A DNA stretch of 64,000 bases from Streptomyces sp. NRRL F-5727 (GTDB lineage Bacteria; Actinomycetota; Actinomycetes; Streptomycetales; Streptomycetaceae): assembly GCF_000719555.1 (NCBI RefSeq), contig NZ_JOGX01000034.1:1-64000 (forward strand). The letters are read 5' to 3'. Below are positions 54,432 to 63,806 of this stretch, piece by piece (the first letter of the stretch is position 1; the number at the start of each line of letters is the position of its first letter). Both the position numbers and the translations under genes were made by a program. The notes under the pieces were generated by a model that was not told the origin of the DNA, ran no database searches, and saw only the letters and a list, made by a program, of their open reading frames with translations.

Positions 54432-55553
54432 TCAGGCGGGTCGGGCGGGGGCTCGCAGTTCGATCGTGTAGCCGCCCTCGGGGGTGGGTTCGGCGGTGAG
54501 GGTGCCGTCGAGGAGTTCGGCGCGTTCCTTCAGGCCGATGAGGCCGTGGCGGGCGCTGGGGAGGGGGACCGTCGGGCGGGTGGGGGCGGTGTTGGTGACG
54601 GTGACGCCGAAGTGGTCCGCGTCGTGCCAGAGGCGGACGTCGGCGCGCGCTCCGGGGGCGTGTTTGCGCACGTTGGTGAGGGCTTCCTGGACCGTGCGGT
54701 AGACGGTGCGCTGGGCGGTCGTGCTGATGTCGGCCGGCAGCTCTCCCGTCAGGGTGGTCTCGATGCCGCTGTTGGCGACGAGCTGCCGGAGGTCGGCGAG
54801 GGTGGGCTGGGGCGTGAGTTCGGTCGTCCTGCCGCCGGAGGCGCGGAGCAGGGTGACCATGTGGCGGAGCTCGTCAAGGGTGTTCGCGCTCAGGGTGCGG
54901 ATGGTGCGGGCGGCCTCGCGGGCCTGGGGGTCCTTCGCGGCCATCTGCAGGGCTCCGGCCTGGACGGCGATCAGACTGACCTGGTGGGAGACGACGTCGT
55001 GCATCTCCCGGGCCAGCTGGGCCCGTTCGCGGGCGAGGACGGTCTGGGCGTACAGGGCGCGTTCGTGCTCCCGGGCCTCCCTGACCTCGACGAGCCGGCG
55101 GGCCACGTCGTGCCTGGCCTGCACGAGCTGGCCGAACAGCACGGGGGCGAAGGCCGTGGCCAGCGTGTAGACGAACTGGACGAGCGTCCAGGTCCGGTCG
55201 CCGTCGAACGCGTCGGACAACGGCCACAGGAGGGTGGCCGCGGTGGCGTTCAGCAGGGCGCAGCCGGCGAGCAGCGGGCGGTTGCGGGTGGAGGCGGCGA
55301 GGGTGTAGAGGGCGGCGATCGGCGCGACCGCCACGTCCATGAACAGGGTCATGGGCAGGGTCAGCAGGAACACGGCCAGCGGGAGGCGCCGGCGCAGGAT
55401 CAGGCCGGCGGAGCCCGCGGCGGCGCAGGCCCACATCACGGGCGTGCCCTCGCCCAGGAGGTTGATCCAGGCGTCGAGCGCGGCCAGCGCCACGAGGCCC
55501 GTGTCGACGGCCCAGGGCGGTACGCGCCGCCACCAGGCCCGGCCCGTGCTCAT
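54432..55553 (-). CDS. Two-component sensor histidine kinase
   Basis: A 373-aa membrane kinase with about five N-terminal helices (VDTGLVALAALDAWINLL to FAPVLFGQLV), HisKA_3 (LAREMHDVVSHQVSLIAVQAGAL) and HATPase motifs (EALTNVRKHAPG, HGLIGLKERAEL). ATG 55553 overlaps the stop of its response regulator (ATGA); the upstream open frame is shadow. It converges on the other two-component pair with 25 nt between the stops. Confidence 0.88.
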   Translation of the reverse strand: MSTGRAWWRRVPPWAVDTGLVALAALDAWINLLGEGTPVMWACAAAGSAGLILRRRLPLAVFLLTLPMTLFMDVAVAPIAALYTLAASTRNRPLLAGCALLNATAATLLWPLSDAFDGDRTWTLVQFVYTLATAFAPVLFGQLVQARHDVARRLVEVREAREHERALYAQTVLARERAQLAREMHDVVSHQVSLIAVQAGALQMAAKDPQAREAARTIRTLSANTLDELRHMVTLLRASGGRTTELTPQPTLADLRQLVANSGIETTLTGELPADISTTAQRTVYRTVQEALTNVRKHAPGARADVRLWHDADHFGVTVTNTAPTRPTVPLPSARHGLIGLKERAELLDGTLTAEPTPEGGYTIELRAPARPA

Positions 55554-56230
55554 CGTCCGTCGCCCCGTGCCGTGCCGTCGTCGTGGCGGGTGAGCAGTCC
55601 GGCGCGCTCGGCGAGGAGCGCGGCCTGGACGCGGCTGGAGACCCGCAGCTTGGTCAGGATGGAGCTGACGTGGTCCTTGACGGTGCCCGCGCTGAGGTGG
55701 AGGCGGGTGCCGATGTCGGCGTTGGAGAGTCCTTCGGCGACCAGGACGAGGACGTCGCGTTCCCGGTCGCTGAGCAGGCCGACGCGCGAGACGTCCGCGT
55801 CCTGGGGCGCTCCGGCACCCGGGTGGCCGCGGAGCAGCGCGCGTGACGCCTTCGGCGACATGACGACGCCGCCCGCGGCCAGGGTGCGGACCAGCTGGGC
55901 GAGCTGCTCGGGCTCGGTGTCCTTGAGGAGGAAGCCGGAGGCTCCCGAGCGCAGCGCGGTGAGGACGTACTCGTCGGTGTCGAAGGTGGTCAGCATGGCC
56001 ACGTGCGGGGGTTCGGGCAGCTCCCGGACCTGCCGCAGGACGGTCAGGCCGTCCACGTCCGGCATGCGGATGTCGAGGAGCACGACGTCCGGCCGCTCGC
56101 GCCGGATCACCTCGGCCGCCCGCGCGCCTTCGGCGGTCGCCACGACCACGATGCCGTCCGACGCGTTCAGGATCATCTGGAAACCGGACCGCACCAGGGC
56201 CTCGTCGTCCACCACCACCACCCGGATCAC
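55550..56230 (-). CDS. LuxR/NarL-family response regulator
   Basis: A 226-aa regulator: receiver domain with Asp53 (VVLLDIRMPD), LTTFD, GFLLKDTEPEQL, and a LuxR HTH (LSDRERDVLVLVAEGLSNADIGTRLHLSAGTVKDHVSSIL). It is promoter-proximal to its kinase. Its target genes are unknown. Confidence 0.9.
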   Translation of the reverse strand: MIRVVVVDDEALVRSGFQMILNASDGIVVVATAEGARAAEVIRRERPDVVLLDIRMPDVDGLTVLRQVRELPEPPHVAMLTTFDTDEYVLTALRSGASGFLLKDTEPEQLAQLVRTLAAGGVVMSPKASRALLRGHPGAGAPQDADVSRVGLLSDRERDVLVLVAEGLSNADIGTRLHLSAGTVKDHVSSILTKLRVSSRVQAALLAERAGLLTRHDDGTARGDGR

Positions 56231-56729
56231 CGGCGTCCCGCCTCACACTGTCGTCTGCGCTGTCCCGTCGCCCGGCGACCCGCGCATTCGGGGGCCCCGC
56301 GTGCTTGTGAGGGTTCGCCTGACGTCGACCGTACGCCGGGCAGGGTACGCGGTGACGTGATCACCCACCGACGGTGGACACCCGGCGGGTCGGCTCCAGC
56401 CGTTCGGGGGGTGCGCTCCGGCCGGTCGGCAGGCCGGCGGGCGGGGCTCGGCGGCCGGCGCCCGCCGTGCCCGTCCCGTGGGGTCGGTGGCCTCCGCCGT
56501 CGGGATCACGGCCGCGATCTCCCGCGTCGACGGGGCTCCGCAGTCGACCGCCCTCGGCGAACCCGCCTCGGCGGCCGCCTGCCAGGACCTCCTGTCCGCC
56601 GTCGACCGCCACCTCCGAGCCCGTCCGCCCCGGTCCGTCGGTCGGCGGGGTGGTCCCGGCCGGTCGGCGGGGGTGCCACCGAAGCCTGCCGGATGGTCCG
56701 CCTCCCCACCCCACCGCGAGATTCCTCGT
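56231..56729. other. Intergenic region of 499 nt
   Basis: Between the response regulator and the DUF418 gene. Long overlapping ORFs are Arg/Pro-rich shadows. A repeated GTACGC element occurs at about 56330-56352 (GTACGCCGGGCAGGGTACGC) and could be regulatory. No gene seen. Confidence 0.5.
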
Positions 56730-57986
56730 ATGACACAGATACAGCCGCCGCAGGCGACGTCAGCTCCGCCGGAGAACGCCCCTCCCGTGCCCGCAGCCGC
56801 GCCCGACGCCGCCGGGAGACCTTCTGGCGGCCCCTCGACGGGACGCCTGGTCGGCGTGGACCTGGCCCGCGCGCTGGCGGTGTTCGGCATGTACATCGTC
56901 CACATCGGCCCGGTCCTGTCGTCCACGCACGGCGTCGGCACCTGGGTCCGGTACCTGGCCGACGGGCACTCGTCGGTCCTGTTCGCCACCCTCGCCGGGT
57001 TCTCGCTGATGCTGATCGCCGGACGTCGTGCGCCGAAGACCGGCCTGGCGGGCCGGCAGGCGAAGGCCCGGATCGCGATCCGCGCCGTGGTCCTGCTGGC
57101 CCTGGGCACGGTGCTCGCGACGGAGTACGGGGGAGTGATCATCCTCGGCTTCTACGGTGTCTACTTCCTCCTCGCCCTGCCCCTGCTGCGGCTGTCGGCC
57201 AAGGCCCTGGCGATCACCGCGGCCGGGCTCGCGCTCGTCACACCGCAGCTGGCGTTCGTCCTGAACTCGCGGCTCAGCGAGTCCGTCCAGCAGACCATCG
57301 ACGCCCACGACCCGCTCAAGAAGATCAGCGAGGTCGGCGTCCTCGACCTGCTGCTCACCGGCTTCTACCCGACCATCACCTGGATGTCGTTCGTCGTCGC
57401 CGGCATGGCGCTGGCCCGCCTCGACCTGTCGGCCGTCTCCGTCCAGCGGCGGCTGGCCGCGCTCGGCGCCGCCCTGACCGCCGGCGCGTACGGCCTGTCC
57501 CTGCTGCTGGCGGGCCCGAACGCGCTGCGCAGCATGGCGGAGGACGGAAAGTCGTCCGCCGGGTTCGAGAAGACGTCGTCCTTCGGCAGCGGGTCCTTCG
57601 AGGCCCCCCAGCGGGCGGCCTCGGAACTGCTGTCCGCCGGGCCGCACAGCGGCACCACGTTCGACATCCTCGGCAGCGTCGGCGTCGCCCTCCTCGTGAT
57701 CGTCGGCGCGACGGTGCTCATGGACCGCCTGCCGCGCCTGCGCAGCCTCACGAAGCCGGTCGTCGCCGTGGGCACCATGTCCCTGACGGCGTACGTCGGC
57801 CACTTCCTCGCCCAGTCCATGCTCGGCGTTTCGGCCGGCGAGAGCACCCAGACGTCCTGGATCCCCGTGCTCACGTTCATCCTCGGGGCGATCGCGTTCG
57901 CCGCGGTGTGGTCCCGCTTCTTCCGCCGCGGACCGCTGGAGGCGCTGCTCAACGCCGCCACCAGGCCGGCGAAGCACGTCCGTTGA
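56730..57986 (+). CDS. DUF418/heparan-acetyltransferase-like membrane protein
   Basis: A 418-aa multi-pass protein. After a Pro-rich cytoplasmic tail comes RLVGVDLARALAVFGMYIVHIGP, the acyltransferase-type first helix with a conserved Asp and His; about ten helices follow, with LGTVLATEYGGVIILGFYGVYFLLALPLL and a DUF418-like end (MSLTAYVGHFLAQSML ... VWSRFFRRGPLEALL). Its role is unknown; the related fold transfers acyl groups across membranes. ATG 56730 has only a weak ribosome site. Confidence 0.8.
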   Translation: MTQIQPPQATSAPPENAPPVPAAAPDAAGRPSGGPSTGRLVGVDLARALAVFGMYIVHIGPVLSSTHGVGTWVRYLADGHSSVLFATLAGFSLMLIAGRRAPKTGLAGRQAKARIAIRAVVLLALGTVLATEYGGVIILGFYGVYFLLALPLLRLSAKALAITAAGLALVTPQLAFVLNSRLSESVQQTIDAHDPLKKISEVGVLDLLLTGFYPTITWMSFVVAGMALARLDLSAVSVQRRLAALGAALTAGAYGLSLLLAGPNALRSMAEDGKSSAGFEKTSSFGSGSFEAPQRAASELLSAGPHSGTTFDILGSVGVALLVIVGATVLMDRLPRLRSLTKPVVAVGTMSLTAYVGHFLAQSMLGVSAGESTQTSWIPVLTFILGAIAFAAVWSRFFRRGPLEALLNAATRPAKHVR

Positions 57987-57992
57987 CGCCGG

Positions 57993-58027
57993 GCCGGGGC
58001 GGGCGGACATCCACGGCCCGCCCCGGC
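57993..58027. terminator. Hairpin after the DUF418 gene
   Basis: Perfect 12-bp arms GCCGGGGCGGGC and complement, loop 11 nt, 7 nt after the stop. Confidence 0.65.
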
Positions 58028-58065
58028 TCCGACGGCTGTCCGGTGCCGTCGCCCCGTCCACCAGG

Positions 58066-58093
58066 ACTGCCCCCGCCGTGTGGCGGGGGCAGT
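58066..58093. terminator. Hairpin for the minus-strand ABC gene
   Basis: Perfect 12-bp arms ACTGCCCCCGCC and complement, loop GTGT, 12 nt downstream of the ABC exporter stop at 58106. Confidence 0.75.
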
Positions 58094-58105
58094 CGGCGGT
58101 TTCTC

Positions 58106-59893
58106 TCAGCGGCCGGGGTGGCCCGTCGGGGTCAGGAGCTGGGTCGCGGCGAGCTGCGCGTACAGGTCGTCCTCGGCCACCAGCTCCTCGTGGGTGCCGG
58201 TCGCGCGGACCCGGCCGGCGTCCATGACGACGATGCGGTCGGCGTCCGTCACCGTGGACAGGCGGTGGGCCACCACCAGGACGGTGGTCTCCTGTGCCGT
58301 CTCGGCGATGACGTCCCGCAGCGCCAGTTCGTTGACCGCGTCGAGCTGCGAGGTCGCCTCGTCCAGGAGCAGCAGCCGGGGCTTTCGCAGCAGGGCGCGG
58401 GCGATGGCGACGCGCTGGCGTTCGCCGCCGGACAGCTTCGAGCCGCGGTGCCCGACCAGGGTGTCCAGGCCGTGCGGGAGACGGTCGACGAGGGTGTCGA
58501 GCCGGGTCCGGGCGAGGACGGCGCGGATGTCGTCGTCCGTCGCGCCGGGCGCGCTGAAGACCAGGTTCTCCCGCAGCGTGCCGGCCAGCACCGGCGCGTC
58601 CTGCTCGACGTACCCGATGACGGACCGCAGTTCGGACAGCGGCCACTGCCGTATGTCCCGGCCGTCGACCAGGACGCGCCCGCCGGTCGTCTCGTAGAAC
58701 CGCTCGATGAGCGAGAAGACCGTCGACTTGCCCGCGCCCGACGGCCCGACGAAGGCGGTCAGCCCGGCGCCCGGCACCTCGAAGTCCACCCGCTGGTGGA
58801 TGTACGGCAGCCCGGGCCCGTAGCGGAAGGACACGTCCTCGAAGCGGACCGACGCCGGACGCACCTCGGTCCGCGCCGGCCGGCACGTGGCCGGCGGCTC
58901 CGCGGCCAGGCGGTCCACCTCCTTGATCCGGGAGATCGCGGCCGCGCCCTCCTGGTACGCGGAGGCGGCCTCGACCAGCTTGTACACCGGCTCCATCAGG
59001 TAGAAGAGGTACAGCAGGAAGGCGATGAGCGTGGAGACGGGGATGTCCCCGGACGCCACCCGCGCCCCGCCGACCGCGAGCACCGCGAGGAACGCCAGCT
59101 CGACGGCGAGGTTGTCCGCCGTCCCCAGCAGGGCCTCCCACTTCGCGCCGCGCACGCCGTGCCGCCACGCCCGCCGGGCCGACGCCTCCACGCGTGCGGT
59201 CTCCCGTGCCTCGGCACCGGACGCCTTCACCGTACGGAACGCGCCGAAGACCCGCTCCAGGCCGGTGGACATCTCCCCGACCGCCGCCTGCGAGCGCTCG
59301 GCGGCCTCCCCGATCCTCGGCATCACCAGGGCGGCGCCCGCGCCGACGACCACGACCACGACGAGGGTGACGCCGAGCAGGACGGCGTCCAGGAAGGCCA
59401 TCACCACGACCGCCGCGACCAGCGTCAGCGCCCCGGTCGCGGCGTTGACCACCGCCTGGGTGCTCACCGCCCGCAGCAGTGTGGTGTCGGAGGTCACCCT
59501 CGACATCAGATCGCCCGGCTGCATCCGGTCCACCGCCGTGAGCCGCAGCCGCAGCAGCCGGCCGACGAGGCTGCGGCGAGCGGCCAGCACGACCGACTCG
59601 GCCGTCCGCTCCAGCACATAGGCGCCGAACGCCTCGGCCACCGTGCTCAGCAGCACCAGCACGGTCAGCGCCAGCAGCACGGTCGCGAGCGTGTCGCCGG
59701 ACGAGAGCCGGTCGACCAGCGCCTTCGTGGCCAGCGGCTGCAGCAGCCCGCCGGCGGCGCCCACCAGCGCCAGCAGCAGACCGAGCACGACGGCCCACCG
59801 GTGCGGGCGGACGTACCCGTACAGCGCCCTGAGCGTCTCGCGGACGCGCAGGGACTCGGCACCCGTCGCCTCCGGGGCGGATGCGGTGTTCAC
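58106..59893 (-). CDS. ABC exporter, fused membrane and ATP-binding domains
   Basis: A 595-aa half-transporter: six helices ([17 protein letters not shown] to [19 protein letters not shown]) and a C-terminal ATPase with GPSGAGKST, the Q-loop [12 protein letters not shown], the signature LSGGERQR and [12 protein letters not shown]. It resembles the LmrA/MsbA-type exporters used for drugs, lipids or peptides. GTG 59893 starts it. It is single, so it probably homodimerises. No biosynthetic genes adjoin; substrate unknown. Confidence 0.9.
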   Translation of the reverse strand: MNTASAPEATGAESLRVRETLRALYGYVRPHRWAVVLGLLLALVGAAGGLLQPLATKALVDRLSSGDTLATVLLALTVLVLLSTVAEAFGAYVLERTAESVVLAARRSLVGRLLRLRLTAVDRMQPGDLMSRVTSDTTLLRAVSTQAVVNAATGALTLVAAVVVMAFLDAVLLGVTLVVVVVVGAGAALVMPRIGEAAERSQAAVGEMSTGLERVFGAFRTVKASGAEARETARVEASARRAWRHGVRGAKWEALLGTADNLAVELAFLAVLAVGGARVASGDIPVSTLIAFLLYLFYLMEPVYKLVEAASAYQEGAAAISRIKEVDRLAAEPPATCRPARTEVRPASVRFEDVSFRYGPGLPYIHQRVDFEVPGAGLTAFVGPSGAGKSTVFSLIERFYETTGGRVLVDGRDIRQWPLSELRSVIGYVEQDAPVLAGTLRENLVFSAPGATDDDIRAVLARTRLDTLVDRLPHGLDTLVGHRGSKLSGGERQRVAIARALLRKPRLLLLDEATSQLDAVNELALRDVIAETAQETTVLVVAHRLSTVTDADRIVVMDAGRVRATGTHEELVAEDDLYAQLAATQLLTPTGHPGR

Positions 59894-59959
59894 AGGATTC
59901 CTTCCCTTCGGGGTCTGCCGCCCCGGCGGGGGCGCACCGAGGCGGCGAGCTCCTGCCGG

Positions 59960-60280
59960 GTGGGCGGCGTGTCATCCCACCACCCTGGAAGGGCGCACAC
60001 CTCCTCGGCCATCCGGCGATCGTCGGTGGGACCCCCGCCGAGTGGCTGGAAGTCGCCGGACTGCCCGGTGCGACCAAGCCTGCGGAACTGCTCGTAGTGG
60101 CGGACCGCGTCGACGCTTTCGCCCTCGGACACGCGTACGGCGATGACGGCCTCTGCCGGCGCTCTCCCGCAGCGGTTCGAGGCGTACGGCCTCGAAGGCC
60201 GGTTCCAGGGCCTCCGCGTGGCGGCCGTGGACGGCCGTCCGGTGGGCGCCCGTCTCCAGCGCGTGCAGCCGGAGCCGGCG
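59960..60280 (-). pseudogene. SARP/AfsR-type BTAD domain remnant
   Basis: Minus-strand homology to the bacterial transcriptional activator domain in two frames: RLRLHALETGAHRTAVHGRHAEAL and AFEAVRLEPLRES, then after a one-base shift near 60160 AVIAVRVSEGESVDAVRHYEQFRRLGR. No DNA-binding domain or NTPase accompanies it. It is the scar of a pathway regulator; downstream codons to 59890 are unassigned. Confidence 0.65.
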
Positions 60281-60399
60281 GGCGTGCCCGGTGTGCCCGC
60301 GTCGGCAACAGGAGCGACCGCAGCGCCCCGGACGGCCAGAAGCGCCGCTGGTGGACCGACCGAGCAGGACGCGGAGCCCGCGGGGTGACCCGCGGGCGG

Positions 60400-60798
60400 T
60401 CACGCGCCGGCGTCGGCGAGGGCGGCGAGTGCGGCGTCGAGGCGGCGTGCGGCCTCGTCCGCGACGGGAGCCAGGGCGTCGACGCCGGTGAGGGTGACCA
60501 TGGTGGAGGGGTCGATCGCCTGCACGACCACCTGGTCGCCCTCGGTGCGGACCACGACGTTGCAGGGCAGCAGCAGCCCGATCGCGCGGTCGGCGTCGAG
60601 GGCCTGGCGGGCGAGCGGGGGGTTGCACGCCCCGAGGATCAGGTAGGGCTCCATGTCGTGGTCGAGCTTCGCCTTGAGCGTGGCCTGGACGTCGATCTCC
60701 GTCAGGATGCCGAAGCCCTGTTCGGCGAGGGCGTGCCGGACCGCTTCCACGGTCTCGCCGAAGGTCCCGGGCAGTCGGACGGTGCGGTCGTAGGACAT
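60400..60798 (-). CDS. DUF302 protein
   Basis: A 132-aa protein of the DUF302 (TT1751-like) family, with VRLPGTFGETVEAVRHALAEQGFGILTEIDV and the conserved block YLILGACNPPLARQAL and IGLLLPCNVVVR. Two Cys residues are conserved in the family, and its function is not established; members often accompany redox or heavy-metal genes. GGTGGAGAG lies three to nine bases before ATG 60798. Confidence 0.87.
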   Translation of the reverse strand: MSYDRTVRLPGTFGETVEAVRHALAEQGFGILTEIDVQATLKAKLDHDMEPYLILGACNPPLARQALDADRAIGLLLPCNVVVRTEGDQVVVQAIDPSTMVTLTGVDALAPVADEAARRLDAALAALADAGA

Positions 60799-61195
60799 GG
60801 TCTCTCCACCTTGCTGTTCCGGTGCCGTCGGGGGCGGACACGAGCATGATGCCCCCGTCGCGCTCCTCCGGCCGTGAACGACAGGCGCGGTGTTCAGGAG
60901 GCGCATCAGGGCGTGGCGCCTGCGCTCGGGCGCCCCTTGCGGGTGTCGGTCCGGTGGCCCGTATTCGCCGTACGCGCGTTCGGCTAACCTGGCTGTGCCG
61001 GGTGAGCCTGGCCCGGTGCGCCAGGCTCGGGTTCCGGAGCCGCCTCGGTGGAGGCGGGGGACGGGACCGGCGGAGGCGGAGCGAAGGTGAAGGACGGAGA
61101 CCGGGCGGGTGCCCGCACGGGGCCCGCTGCGACGGGACGTGCGGAACGGGCGACCGGGGCCATGGGTCCCTTCGCCGCGACCCGGGCGGGGCACC
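60799..61195. other. Divergent intergenic region of 397 nt
   Basis: Between the DUF302 and VTT genes. It contains an inverted repeat GAGCCTGG (61004-61011) and CCAGGCTC (61021-61028), 9 nt apart. Shadow ORFs only. Confidence 0.5.
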
Positions 61196-61675
61196 GTGGA
61201 TAAGATCGCGCTCACGGCCGCCGGTCTGTACGTCATCGTGCTCCTCCGGGCCGGCGGGACCTTCGCCGTCGGCTGGCTGGCCGGTGCCGGTGCCCGGCGC
61301 AGCAGGTTCGCCGGGCGGATCTCCTCCGCCCGCTTCCAGCGCGCCGAGCGGGCGATCCAGCGCTGGGGCGCGCCGGTGGTCGCCCTCTCCTTCCTGACGG
61401 TCGGCTTCCAGACCGCCGCCAACTTCCTCGCCGGCAGCATGCGGATGCCGCTGCCGCGCTACCTTCCCGCGCTGTTCGTGGGCGGGGCGGCCTGGGCGCT
61501 GGTCTACGCGACGGCGGGGCTCGGCGTCCTCGCGGTGCTGACGCGGCTCTTCGCCGAGCGGACGGCGCTCGGGGTGGCCGCGGTGGCGGTCCTCCTCCTC
61601 GGGGTGTGCGGCGCGGTGGTGTACGGCAGGAGAAGGGCGGCGCGGTCACGCCGCGACGCCGAGCCCTCCGAGTGA
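61196..61675 (+). CDS. VTT/DedA-like small membrane protein
   Basis: A 159-aa protein with about four hydrophobic segments. The region RFQRAERAIQRWGAPVVALSFLTVGFQTAANFLAGSMRMPLPRYL resembles the VTT (DedA/SNARE-associated) core, in which an amphipathic loop with Arg and a Gly-rich turn is conserved. GTG 61196 gives a start close to the first helix, but the ribosome site is weak. DedA proteins act as lipid scramblases or support membrane energisation. Confidence 0.7.
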   Translation: MDKIALTAAGLYVIVLLRAGGTFAVGWLAGAGARRSRFAGRISSARFQRAERAIQRWGAPVVALSFLTVGFQTAANFLAGSMRMPLPRYLPALFVGGAAWALVYATAGLGVLAVLTRLFAERTALGVAAVAVLLLGVCGAVVYGRRRAARSRRDAEPSE

Positions 61676-61824
61676 CGCCGGTTTCCGCGTAGTTCGGCCG
61701 CCGCTCCGCCGCGGGCGGCTCAAGACGCCTGCCGCGCAAGGGGGTTGCGGGGGTGTCGTGGGGCACGTGGTTGTGCGGGAGGTCTCGACATGGTCACAAG
61801 CGGGGGAGGGGGATACCGGAACCG

Positions 61825-61843
61825 TTAGGCGTGCCTTACCTAA
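61825..61843. promoter_or_regulatory. Iron box (DmdR/IdeR-type operator)
   Basis: TTAGGCGTGCCTTACCTAA, close to the actinobacterial iron-box consensus TTAGGTTAGGCTAACCTAA with intact outer halves, 52 nt before the siderophore ATPase start. Predicts repression when iron is plentiful. Confidence 0.85.
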
Positions 61844-61894
61844 GTTGTATGGTGGCGCGGTCGGTTCCGGCGATGGGAGGGAAGGGGGTGTCCC

Positions 61895-62698
61895 ATGAGT
61901 GATGTCCGCCTCGTGGCGAGTGACCTGGACGTCGGGCATGGCGGGCGCACCGTGCTGAAGCGGGTGGGCCTGTCCTTACGCAGCGGTGAGATCACCGTTC
62001 TCGTCGGGCCCAACGGGTGTGGGAAGTCCACCCTGTTGCGCACCGTGGCCGGCCTGCTGCCGCCGCTCGGCGGCGAGGTCCGCATCGACGGCGAGCCGCT
62101 CGGCTCCCTCGGCCGCCGGGCGCTCTCCCAGCGCCTCGCCTTTCTTCCCCAGTCCTCCCAGTCGCCCGCCGGGGTGACGGTCCGTGAGCTCGTACGCCAC
62201 GGCCGGTACGCCCACCGCGGCGCCCTCGCCCGGCACACCGCCGAGGACACCGAGGCCATCGACTGGGCCCTCGACGTCACGGACGCCCGCCCCCTGGTCG
62301 GCCGGCGGCTCGACGAACTCTCCGGCGGCGAGCGCCAACGCGCCTGGCTGGCCATGGTGTTGGCGCAGCGGGCCGACATCCTCCTGCTCGACGAGCCCAC
62401 CACGTACCTCGACATGCGGCACCAGTTCGACGTGCTCGACGTGGTGCGCCGGCTGGCCCGCGACCACGGCATCGCCTGCGGCGTGGTCCTCCACGACCTG
62501 ATGCAGGCGGCGGCCTACGCCGACGAGGTCGTCGTCGTCGCCGACGGCGGAGTCGCCGCGGCCGGCGCACCGGCCGACGTCATCAACCCCGAGGTCATCG
62601 AACGGGCCTTCGGGCTGCGCGTCCACGTCGTCCGCGACCCCGCGACCGGACACCTCGCCTGTTTCCCCCAGCGGTCCGAAGCCACGACCGCCTCCTGA
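61895..62698 (+). CDS. Fe(III)-siderophore ABC transporter, ATP-binding protein
   Basis: A 267-aa FecE/FepC-type ATPase: Walker A GPNGCGKST (38-46), LAFLPQSSQSPAGVTVRELVRHGRYAH, signature LSGGERQR, Walker B LLLDEPTTYLDM and the H-loop GVVLHDLMQAAAY. Codon 28 is TTA (61976-61978), rare in this genome and read only by the bldA tRNA, so the importer may be limited until development. It is the first gene of the operon after the iron box. Confidence 0.92.
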   Translation: MSDVRLVASDLDVGHGGRTVLKRVGLSLRSGEITVLVGPNGCGKSTLLRTVAGLLPPLGGEVRIDGEPLGSLGRRALSQRLAFLPQSSQSPAGVTVRELVRHGRYAHRGALARHTAEDTEAIDWALDVTDARPLVGRRLDELSGGERQRAWLAMVLAQRADILLLDEPTTYLDMRHQFDVLDVVRRLARDHGIACGVVLHDLMQAAAYADEVVVVADGGVAAAGAPADVINPEVIERAFGLRVHVVRDPATGHLACFPQRSEATTAS

Positions 62699-62798
62699 GC
62701 CCACGGCGTACGAACCCCGCGCGGCGGCCTCGCCGACCGCGGTTCTCCGCACGGCCACGACACACCGGCACGTCCCGTACACACGGAAGAGAGACACC

Positions 62799-63806
62799 AT
62801 GCAGAGAATGCTGCGCGCCCTCGTCACGGGCGGCGCCGCCCTCGCCCTCGCGCTGACCGCCGCCGGCTGCGGCTCCGGCACGGTCGGCGAGTCGAACGAC
62901 GGCTCGTCGGGCGGCAAGGCGACCGGGGACACCGCCGCCACCGGCGCGATCACCGTCGACACCGCCCAGGGCAAGGTCTCGCTGGACAAGCCCGCGGCGA
63001 AGGTCGTCACCCTGGAGTGGACGTACGCCGAGGAGCTCGTCGCCCTCGGCGTCACCCCGGTCGGCAACGCGGACAACAAGGGCTACGCCACCTGGATCAC
63101 CGCCGAGGGCGCCGACCTGCCGGCCCAGGTCACCGACGTCGGCAACCGCAACGAGCCCAGCCTGGAGAAGATCAAGGCGCTCCAGCCCGATCTGATCGTC
63201 ATCGACGACGACCGCTCCAAGGCCAACCTCAAGCAGCTCCAGGCCATCGCGCCCGTCCTGTCGTTCACGTACACCACCAAGCCCCAACTGGCCACGATGA
63301 AGAAGAACTTCACCGAGCTGGCCAAGGCCGTCGGCAAGGAGTCCAAGGCCGCCGAGGTGAACGCCCGGATCGACACCAAGGCCGCCGAGCTCAAGGGCCG
63401 GCTCGACAAGGCGGGCAAGAGCGGCCTGAAGTACGCCCTCGCGCAGGGCTTCACCGCCAACGGCGCCGCCTCGATCCGGATGCTCGGCGACGACGCCATC
63501 TCCGCGCAGGTGCTCAACCTGGCCGGCCTGAAGAACGGCTGGAAGGGCCAGGCCGACGCCTGGGGCCTCACCACCGTCGGCGTCGAGGGCCTCACGCAGG
63601 TCGACAAGGACGCCACCTTCCTCTACGTCGCCGCCGCCGCCGACAACCCGTTCACCGGCGACCTCGCCGGCAACGCCGTCTGGAAGGGCCTGGACTTCGT
63701 CAAGACCGACAAGGCGCTGCCGCTCGACCCCGGCACCTGGCTCTTCGGCGGACCGCTCTCCGCGCAGCACGTGCTCGACGAGACCGGCAAGGCCCTGAAG
63801 GTCTGA
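62799..63806 (+). CDS. Fe(III)-siderophore ABC transporter, substrate-binding lipoprotein
   Basis: A 335-aa FecB/FepB-type lipoprotein; the lipobox ends at Cys24 (LTAAGC). Motifs: KVVTLEWTYAEELVALGVTPVG, ALQPDLIVIDDDRS and LNLAGLKNGW. The gene lies 100 nt after the ATPase and its stop overlaps the permease start (TGATG). It binds the ferric siderophore at the cell surface. Confidence 0.9.
   Translation: MQRMLRALVTGGAALALALTAAGCGSGTVGESNDGSSGGKATGDTAATGAITVDTAQGKVSLDKPAAKVVTLEWTYAEELVALGVTPVGNADNKGYATWITAEGADLPAQVTDVGNRNEPSLEKIKALQPDLIVIDDDRSKANLKQLQAIAPVLSFTYTTKPQLATMKKNFTELAKAVGKESKAAEVNARIDTKAAELKGRLDKAGKSGLKYALAQGFTANGAASIRMLGDDAISAQVLNLAGLKNGWKGQADAWGLTTVGVEGLTQVDKDATFLYVAAAADNPFTGDLAGNAVWKGLDFVKTDKALPLDPGTWLFGGPLSAQHVLDETGKALKV

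Noticed and set aside
59894..60399. An intact gene in this segment
   Set aside because: The only homology (BTAD) is split over two frames and lacks both ends, so it was listed as a remnant.
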